In this document: piece by piece, positions 57,833 to 64,000 of the stretch
How positions within the stretch are numbered: the first letter of the stretch is position 1
How the letters are laid out: every line of letters starts with the position of its first letter
DNA from: Aggregatibacter actinomycetemcomitans DSM 8324
Lineage (GTDB): Bacteria > Pseudomonadota > Gammaproteobacteria > Enterobacterales > Pasteurellaceae
DNA length: 64,000 nt
Direction of reading: 5' to 3'
Assembly (NCBI RefSeq): GCF_000372365.1
Contig: NZ_AQUU01000005.1
Coordinates: 52,898-116,897, forward strand
The notes under the pieces: model-generated
Databases searched by the model: none
Told to the model about the DNA's origin: nothing
What the model saw: only the letters and a program-made list of their open reading frames with translations
Program-made: the position numbers and the translations under genes

Positions 57833-59318
57833 AGGTAGCCTTATTCGTGTTTTTCGTAGCGGAGCTACGTTTACGACGATGATATTTGCGTTTTTTCGGC
57901 TGGCTTGGTAATTCTTTAACCAGATCCTGCCGTTGGCTATCGTTGCTGAATTGGTATTCGTGCCACCACGCGGATAATTCCACAGCTTCCCCGCCCTCAA
58001 TTTCCGCACGCATCACCAATAAATCAAACCCTGCGCGGAATTTCGATTGCTCCATAACACGTTGCACGGATTTTGGTGTGCGTTTCAAAAATTGCAGCTG
58101 CAACGACCAAATGTCGCGAATCACTGCGGTATGACGGCGCGGAATGGCTAAGGCATTGCACAACACATCCAACAAATCATTAGACGCCAACGCATAGGCA
58201 TCGTAATTATTCAAGCCGCCTTCATTTTTTAGCATTTCCACCCGTTCACGTAACGGATACCAAAAAAACGCGGCAAATAAGAATGCCGGATTAATCGGCA
58301 ATTTATCGGCGACACGTTCATCGGTGGAGGTTAGCGCACGCAGAATCATTTTCTCCGCCATGCTGTCTTCACGCTCCGTGAAGTAATTTTGTAGTAGCGG
58401 AAACAGTTGTTCAAACAAGCCGTATTGGCGCAATAAGCGATAGGTTTTTACACCGCTTCCGCCCTGTAACAATTTCAAGCTTTCTTCAAATAAGCGTGCC
58501 GGCGGGATATTTTTTAATAAATGTGACAATTCTTTAATAGGCGCTTCGCTCGGTTTATCCAAAAACATTTCCAGCTTCGCCATAAAACGAATGGAACGTA
58601 ACATCCGCACCGGATCTTCCTGATAACGGGTCACCGGATCACCGATTAAACGCAATTTGCCGTTTTTTAAATCATCAATACCGTTGAAATAATCTCTCAG
58701 AGTGTTGTCCTGCGGATTGTAATACAGCGCGTTCACACTAAAATCGCGGCGTTCCGCATCTTGCTCCAAAGTGCCGTACACGTTGTCGCGCAATAACATT
58801 CCCTCTTCGCTTTGTTTGGCGAGTTTTTCATTATGATGTTCCATGTGACCGGCGCGGAAAGTGGCGACTTCAATAATTTCACGTCCGAACATCACGTGTG
58901 CCAGGCGGAAACGTCGTCCCACCAAACGGCATTGACGCTGAAAAACCGCCTGAATCTGTTCCGGGCGGGCATTGGTCGCCACATCAAAATCTTTTGGTTT
59001 TTTGCCTAACAATAAATCGCGCAAACAGCCGCCGACCACATAGGCTTCATAGCCTTGGCGTTGTAATTTTTCCACCACGGTCAATGCATGGCGATTGATC
59101 ATGCGTGGCGCAATGCCGTGCATTGAGGCTTTAATACTGTGTTTGAAATCTTTTTTATGGGTATTTTTTTTGTTGTGGGAAAAACCTTGAGCCTTGCTTG
59201 TTACAGGTTCAGATTCAATAACGGATTGTTTTTTAGGCGAGACTTTAACTTCATTTTGAGCGGAGGTTTTGTTCTTCGTTTTCTTGCTCAAAAGATTTTT
59301 AATATAGGTAAAGATAAT
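57825..59318 (-). CDS. pcnB: poly(A) polymerase I with a probable ATT start
   Basis: PcnB adds 3' A-tails that speed decay of regulatory RNAs. The protein has the nucleotidyltransferase signature AYVVGGCLRDLLLGKKPKDF with DVATNARP (metal Asp residues), ARRDFSVNALYYNP, GDPVTRYQEDPVRMLRSIRF and a long basic tail (KKRKYHRRKRSS). A TTG at 59291 would give 488 residues. Further upstream in frame lies ATT (59316-59318), after GGAG, giving IIFTYIKNLLSKK, which lines up with the E. coli N-terminus MFTRVANFCRKVLSR. E. coli pcnB is known to use a non-AUG codon, so I choose ATT (497 residues). Confidence 0.93.
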   Translation of the reverse strand: MIFTYIKNLLSKKTKNKTSAQNEVKVSPKKQSVIESEPVTSKAQGFSHNKKNTHKKDFKHSIKASMHGIAPRMINRHALTVVEKLQRQGYEAYVVGGCLRDLLLGKKPKDFDVATNARPEQIQAVFQRQCRLVGRRFRLAHVMFGREIIEVATFRAGHMEHHNEKLAKQSEEGMLLRDNVYGTLEQDAERRDFSVNALYYNPQDNTLRDYFNGIDDLKNGKLRLIGDPVTRYQEDPVRMLRSIRFMAKLEMFLDKPSEAPIKELSHLLKNIPPARLFEESLKLLQGGSGVKTYRLLRQYGLFEQLFPLLQNYFTEREDSMAEKMILRALTSTDERVADKLPINPAFLFAAFFWYPLRERVEMLKNEGGLNNYDAYALASNDLLDVLCNALAIPRRHTAVIRDIWSLQLQFLKRTPKSVQRVMEQSKFRAGFDLLVMRAEIEGGEAVELSAWWHEYQFSNDSQRQDLVKELPSQPKKRKYHRRKRSSATKNTNKATYE

Positions 59319-59348
59319 ACATCTCCATTTATCACAAAAATAAAGTGA

Positions 59349-59391
59349 AAGTGCGGTCGAAAAATAATGTGTTTTTTGACCGCACTTTTAT
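59349..59391. terminator. inverted uptake-signal pair after dksA
   Basis: AAAGTGCGGTCGAAAAA and TTTTTTGACCGCACTTT form a stem around ATAATGTG, downstream of dksA and upstream of pcnB on the minus strand. It may end dksA transcripts. Confidence 0.7.
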
Positions 59392-59407
59392 CAATGAATT
59401 AGCAGGA

Positions 59408-59845
59408 TTAACCCACCATTTGTTTTTCGCGAATTTCCGCCAGGGTTTTGCAATCGATACAAAGATCGGCGGTTGGGCGCGCTTCTAAACGTTTAATACC
59501 GATTTCTACGCCACAGGATTCGCAATAACCGAAATCGTCCGTATCCAATTTTTTCAAGGTGCTTTCGATTTTCTTCATTAATTTGCGTTCACGATCACGG
59601 GTACGCAACTCCAGGCTAAATTCTTCTTCCTGTGTGGCGCGGTCGGATGGATCCGGGAAATTAGACGCTTCGTCCTGCATATGAGCAACGGTTCGAGAAG
59701 CTTCATCTCTAATTTGATCATGCCAGGCTTGAAGGATCTTCTTGAAATGCAGCACTTGGCGCTCATTCATGTATTCTTCGCCTTTCTTTTCTTTGTACGG
59801 CTCAACACCGGCTAAAGCTAATAAACTCAAAGACGCTTTACTCAT
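59408..59845 (-). CDS. dksA: RNA polymerase-binding transcription factor DksA
   Basis: DksA enters the secondary channel of RNA polymerase and with ppGpp adjusts promoters during starvation. The 145-residue protein has the coiled coil with the tip [11 protein letters not shown] (about 70-80, containing the conserved Asp-x-x-Asp) and the four-cysteine zinc finger [13 protein letters not shown]...CIDCKTLAE (about 108-138). AGGAG precedes ATG 59845. The pcnB-folK genes follow in the same direction, as in H. influenzae. Confidence 0.97.
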   Translation of the reverse strand: MSKASLSLLALAGVEPYKEKKGEEYMNERQVLHFKKILQAWHDQIRDEASRTVAHMQDEASNFPDPSDRATQEEEFSLELRTRDRERKLMKKIESTLKKLDTDDFGYCESCGVEIGIKRLEARPTADLCIDCKTLAEIREKQMVG

Positions 59846-60142
59846 TTGTATCTCCTAATAAAAAATTCATCCATTTCATACTGCTAAGCCCCCACAATCC
59901 AGTGTTGCTTAATATTGTTACTACCAAAGTAAACCGATTAAAAAACGGACCCAAATTTTGAAGGCGTATAAATAGCAGAACTTATCCTATTTATCAAATA
60001 AAATTTACACATCTACTAGCTTTTTTGATGAAAAATTTTATTTTTGTGATTCAGTTTCCAATATTCACTTCCGTCGGTTTTACACCCCGCCCATTTCTTC
60101 CATAGTAGCCGCCCTTCGGATGAGAAAAGTGCGGTTGAAAAT

Positions 60143-62572
60143 GTGAGCGTTTCGTTGGATAAGTTGGCTATAGCCCTGATTTTTAGCGGTTTAACATTAT
60201 TGTTTTTGCCCGATCGCTTTTTATTATCGTGGCAAACGGCGTGCTATTTACTCCTCTTATTATGTCCACTCATGTTGCTTGCTTATGCCCTGCGACAGGA
60301 CAAAATCAAGCAAATAGTAATGTGGCTACTGATCTTGATGATTCAGTCCGCTTACGTCCACCAATCGGCAATTTCCATACTGACCCAGGCGGATAATCTT
60401 GCCAATCTGCCGAAAACCGTTCACCGCGAATTTACCGTCGAGGAAATTCTGCATCAGCAGCATTATCAAACCCTGGTTATTCGCGCCAAACTCGCCGAAA
60501 ATCTTCCCGAACAACGTATTTACGCGCAATGGAAACTCAAGCAACCAGTCAACCCCGGCGAACGTTACGCAGGCAATTTACGCTTGCGACCGCTTTCTTC
60601 CCGCCTGAATTTTGACGGTTTTGACCGCCAGCCATGGTATTTCGGCAAGCACATCACCGCTTGGGCAGAGATTAAAAGTGCGGTCAAATTGGAAAACGTT
60701 TTTTCGTTACGCCAAACCGCTCTCAATCAAGCCTTACAACAAACGGAGAATTTACCCTGACAAGGCTTGTTGCTGGCACTCGGTTTTGGCGAACGTTTCC
60801 GCTTAGACCAAAAAACTTGGCAAATTTATCAAAAAACAAATACGGCGCATTTAATTGCCATTTCAGGGCTGCATATCGGACTGGCGATGATGCTGGGTTT
60901 TACCTTGGCGCGTCTACTGCAATTTGCCTTGCCGACGCGTTACATCAGCCCGACATTTCCGATTCTGTGCGGATTCATTTTTGCGCTGTTATACAGCCAA
61001 CTGGCAGGGCTTGCTATTCCGACTTTACGCGCCATGATTGCGTTAGCCATGCTCTACGCGATTCAGTATTGGCGACGATATTGGACGGTATGGCAATTCT
61101 TGTTAAGAGTGATTGCCTTGCTGATTTTTATCGATCCGCTAATGTTGCTTTCCACCAGCTTTTGGTTGTCAGTGGGCGCAGTGACCTGTCTGATTGTTTG
61201 GTATCAGTATTTTCCGTTGTCTCTATTGCAATGGCGCGGCCATTCCCTTGCCAATTCGCCGTGGCGGAAAGTGCGGTATGTTTTCGGCTTGTTTCATTTG
61301 CAATTCGGTCTGCTCTGGCTGTTCACGCCCATTCAGCTGTTGTTTTTTAACGGCATTTCGTTAAATAGTTTTATCGCCAATGTCATCGCCGTGCCGCTTT
61401 ATAGCTTCGTTTTGGTCCCGTTGGTGTTATTTGCCGTAGTCACCCAGGGTGCGTGGCATTCGTGGCAGCTCGCCAACGATTTGGCGGAAAAAATCACCGC
61501 ACTTTTGACGCCTTGGCAGGATGACTGGTTGGCAATTTCCATTCCGCACAGTTTATGGATAACCCTATGTTTAACCTTTCTTTTTTTAGTGGCGCTCTAT
61601 GTTATTTATAAACCGACCAAACCGATAACATCCACTTTAGCCTTGTCAAGGCAGCACCGCTTTAAAGGATTTCATTTTAATCCGGAACGCGCCTTAAGTT
61701 TACCGTTACGAAAAAGCGCTTATTGCGTGGGCGGCGGGCTGATTGCCCTGTGTTGCCTGACGTTAATTTCTCAGTCTATTTCACGCCCGAACTGGCAATT
61801 AGAAACCTTGGACGTGGGGCAAGGGTTGGCAACTTTAATCGTGAAAGACGGCAAAGGCGTGCTTTACGATACCGGCCCGAGTTGGAAGGGCGGCAGTATG
61901 GCACAATTGGAAATTCTGCCTTATTTACAACGGCAAGGCATTGATTTGGAATGGCTGATATTAAGCCATGACGACAACGATCACGCAGGTGGTGCCAAAG
62001 ATATTTTAGCAATGTATCCCCATATTCAACTGACCACCGCTTCACAAAAGCGATATGGTTCCCAAAACACCGAAAAAAATGACCGCACTTTTTGTCAAGC
62101 CGGTAAACAATGGCATTGGCAGGGGTTGCATTTTACCGTGCTATCACCGGAGAATATCGTGCCCCGTGCGGAAAATCGGGATTCCTGTACGCTTTTATTA
62201 ACCGATGGCACGCACCATATTTTGCTGACGGGCGATGCGGATCTTAGCGTGGAATATAAGATCCTACCGAAACTTGGCAAAATCCATGTGTTACAAGTGG
62301 GGCATCACGGTAGCAAAACCTCGACGGGGCAGGCATTAGTGCAACATATTCAACCGGACATTGCGCTGATTTCCAGCGGACGCTGGAACCCATGGCATTT
62401 TCCCCATAAAGACGTGGTGGCGCGCCTGCAACAGCAAGGATCACAAATTTATAATACGGCATATAGCGGGCAAATCAGTCTATTGTTCTACAATGAAGAG
62501 ATCAAAATTCAGACCGCGCGCGCTGAATTTTCGCCTTGGTATCGCAGATTGATTGGCTTGAGCACGAAATAA
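60143..62572 (+). pseudogene. rec2: rec2/comEC competence channel gene, interrupted by one TGA
   Basis: Rec2 (ComEC) is the inner-membrane channel that brings single-stranded DNA into the cytoplasm in natural transformation. The N-terminal part (GTG 60143) and the rest lie in one frame of 809 codons, broken only by TGA at 60758-60760 (codon 206) within ENLP-stop-QGLLLALGFGERF. Downstream are the competence domain with HLIAISGLHIGLAMMLG and ten or so membrane spans, and the metallo-beta-lactamase-like domain (LDVGQGLATLIV; LILSHDDNDHAGG; LQVGHHGSKTSTG). Everything but the one codon looks intact, so the loss is recent or is a base error. A restart downstream could not make the N-terminal domain. 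Confidence 0.88.
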
Positions 62573-62618
62573 AGGTACAATGCGCCATTATTTTTTGACC
62601 TAAGACAGAAAATTTATT

Positions 62619-64000
62619 ATGCAAGATCAAGACCTTTCCACCATGCAAACCTTCAAACGTTTATGGCCTATGATTAGCCCGTATAAAGCAGGTTTGATCG
62701 TTTCCGGTGTTGCGTTAGTATTAAACGCGTTAACCGATTCCGGCTTAATTTTCTTACTGAAACCCTTATTGGATGATGGTTTTGGCAAAGCTGACGCTTC
62801 TTTTTTAAAACAAATGTCGGTATTTGTGGTGCTGCTGATTCTCTTTCGCGGCATTTCCAGCTTTATTTCCAATTACTGTCTGGCATGGGTCTCCGGCAAA
62901 GTAGTGATGACCATGCGCCGCCGTTTGTTTAAACACTTAATGTTCATGCCGGTGAGTTTTTTCGACAGCAACTCTTCCGGTCGCTTACTTTCCCGCATTA
63001 CTTACGATTCTGAAATGATCGCCAGCGCCTCCTCCGGTTCCCTCATTACCATCGTACGTGAAGGCGCATATTTGCTTTCCTTGCTCAGTATCATGCTTTA
63101 CACCAGCTGGCAGCTTTCCTTGGTTTTATTTATTATCGGGCCGATTATCGGTATTTTAATTCGTATAGTCTCCAAGAAATTCCGTGAGCTAAGTCGCAAT
63201 ATGCAAAATTCTATGGGAGAACTGACCTCGACTACGGAACAAATGTTAAAAGGACATAAAGTAGTGCTTTCTTTCGGTGGGCAATTCATTGAAGAAGAAC
63301 GCTTTAACCGTGTAAGTAACGATATGCGCCGTAAGGGTATGAAAATGACCGCCGCCGATGCCATTGCCGATCCTGTGGTACAGATTATCGCCTCTTTCGC
63401 CCTGGCTGCCGTACTTTATCTAGCTACTTTCCCCTCCATTATGGATCAGAACTTAAGTGCGGGTACATTTACCGTCGTTTTCTCTTCCATGCTTGCCTTA
63501 ATGCGCCCGCTAAAATCCTTAACTAACGTGAATGCGCAATTCCAACGCGGCATGGCGGCGTGCCAAACCCTGTTCGGCATTTTGGATATGGACACGGAAA
63601 AAGACACCGGCACGTATAAAGCAGACAAGGTAAAAGGCGACATTGAATTCAAAAATGTGACCTTTAGCTACCAAGGGAAAGACGAACCCGCATTAGACAA
63701 TATTTCTTTCAAGATTCCGCACGGCAAAACCGTGGCATTGGTCGGGCGTTCAGGCTCCGGTAAATCCACTATCGCCAACTTAGTCACCCGTTTTTATGAT
63801 ATAAACCAAGGTGAAATCACGCTGGACGGCGTAAATATTCAGGATTATCGCCTGTCCGATTTACGCGAAAACTGCGCGGCGGTCTCCCAACAAGTGCATT
63901 TATTTAATGACACGATCGCCAACAACATCGCTTATGCGGCGAAAGACAAATACAGTCGTGAAGAAATCATCAAAGCGGCAAAAGCGGCGCACGCCATGGA
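62619..64000 (+). CDS. msbA: lipid A flippase MsbA, cut by the window end
   Basis: MsbA flips lipid A-core across the inner membrane using ATP. About 460 of some 580 residues are present: six-span transmembrane domain (about 1-320, [33 protein letters not shown]) and the start of the ABC domain with [13 protein letters not shown], Walker [14 protein letters not shown] (about 377-389) and the Q-loop [11 protein letters not shown] (about 427). The signature, Walker B and H-loop lie beyond base 64000. Start ATG 62619 gives [20 protein letters not shown]. It follows rec2 as in H. influenzae, where lpxK comes next. Confidence 0.95.
   Translation, partial: MQDQDLSTMQTFKRLWPMISPYKAGLIVSGVALVLNALTDSGLIFLLKPLLDDGFGKADASFLKQMSVFVVLLILFRGISSFISNYCLAWVSGKVVMTMRRRLFKHLMFMPVSFFDSNSSGRLLSRITYDSEMIASASSGSLITIVREGAYLLSLLSIMLYTSWQLSLVLFIIGPIIGILIRIVSKKFRELSRNMQNSMGELTSTTEQMLKGHKVVLSFGGQFIEEERFNRVSNDMRRKGMKMTAADAIADPVVQIIASFALAAVLYLATFPSIMDQNLSAGTFTVVFSSMLALMRPLKSLTNVNAQFQRGMAACQTLFGILDMDTEKDTGTYKADKVKGDIEFKNVTFSYQGKDEPALDNISFKIPHGKTVALVGRSGSGKSTIANLVTRFYDINQGEITLDGVNIQDYRLSDLRENCAAVSQQVHLFNDTIANNIAYAAKDKYSREEIIKAAKAAHAM

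Noticed and set aside
60758-60760. TGA in rec2 as a selenocysteine codon
   Set aside because: It is not at a catalytic or conserved cysteine position, and I see no hairpin of the expected kind directly after it. A nonsense change is simpler.

Overview
The window comes from a member of the Pasteurellaceae, most likely Aggregatibacter (A. actinomycetemcomitans or A. aphrophilus group). Three things point there. The Haemophilus-type DNA uptake signal AAGTGCGGT occurs dozens of times, often as inverted pairs between genes. Protein sequences and gene order match Haemophilus influenzae neighbourhoods closely, for example dksA-pcnB-folK next to rec2-msbA, lpoA-yraN-diaA-dolP, and msrAB-ccdA-thioredoxin. 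The base composition is richer in G+C than I expect for H. influenzae, and a malT-malP-malQ cluster is present. The species is an inference.

Layout. 1-535: a decayed IS200/IS605 transposase runs off the left edge, beside a small membrane protein of unknown function. 545-1918: the infC-rpmI-rplT translation operon (minus strand), with an ATT start for infC. 2227-3006: ferredoxin-NADP reductase. 3033-4582: the ruin of a type III restriction-modification locus, fronted by a pentanucleotide repeat inside a small leader frame. 4685-14970: thrS, a fructosamine-kinase-like gene, an OmpA-like lipoprotein, sohB, azoR, ndh, glpD (with a strong CRP site) and rsmI. 15047-19171: the lpoA-yraN-diaA-dolP run and carbonic anhydrase. 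19387-21599: the periplasmic methionine sulfoxide repair operon. 21660-23860: about 2.2 kb of AT-rich gene graveyard holding an unidentified gene with four in-frame stops, the C-terminal part of a phage-type adenine methylase, and a GIY-YIG nuclease-like gene broken by stops and frameshifts. 23862-36407: cra, sanA, metX (MetJ-box-like array), a 26-residue membrane peptide, purR, a DNA-mimic protein, dapD, cysB, rluB, yciO, tyrA, sppA and a nitroreductase. 36837-42711: the pyruvate dehydrogenase operon aceE-aceF-lpdA. 43105-51569: tehB and the maltodextrin regulon (malT, malP, malQ). 51713-56552: cvpA (PurR-box-like site), yfbV, and the acetate overflow pair ackA-pta. 56899-64000: a periplasmic cupin, pcnB-folK, dksA, rec2 interrupted by one TGA codon, and the first three quarters of msbA.

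Together the genes are mostly core: translation, pyruvate-to-acetate metabolism, maltodextrin use, amino acid synthesis and envelope upkeep. The unusual material is concentrated in three places: the left-edge IS remnant, the restriction-modification ruin with its phase-variable-looking leader, and the 21.7-23.5 kb graveyard. Two genes, infC and pcnB, appear to start at ATT, the kind of codon that IF3 (the infC product) discriminates against. The nonsense codon in the competence channel gene rec2 suggests that this strain may have lost natural transformation while its genome keeps many uptake sequences.
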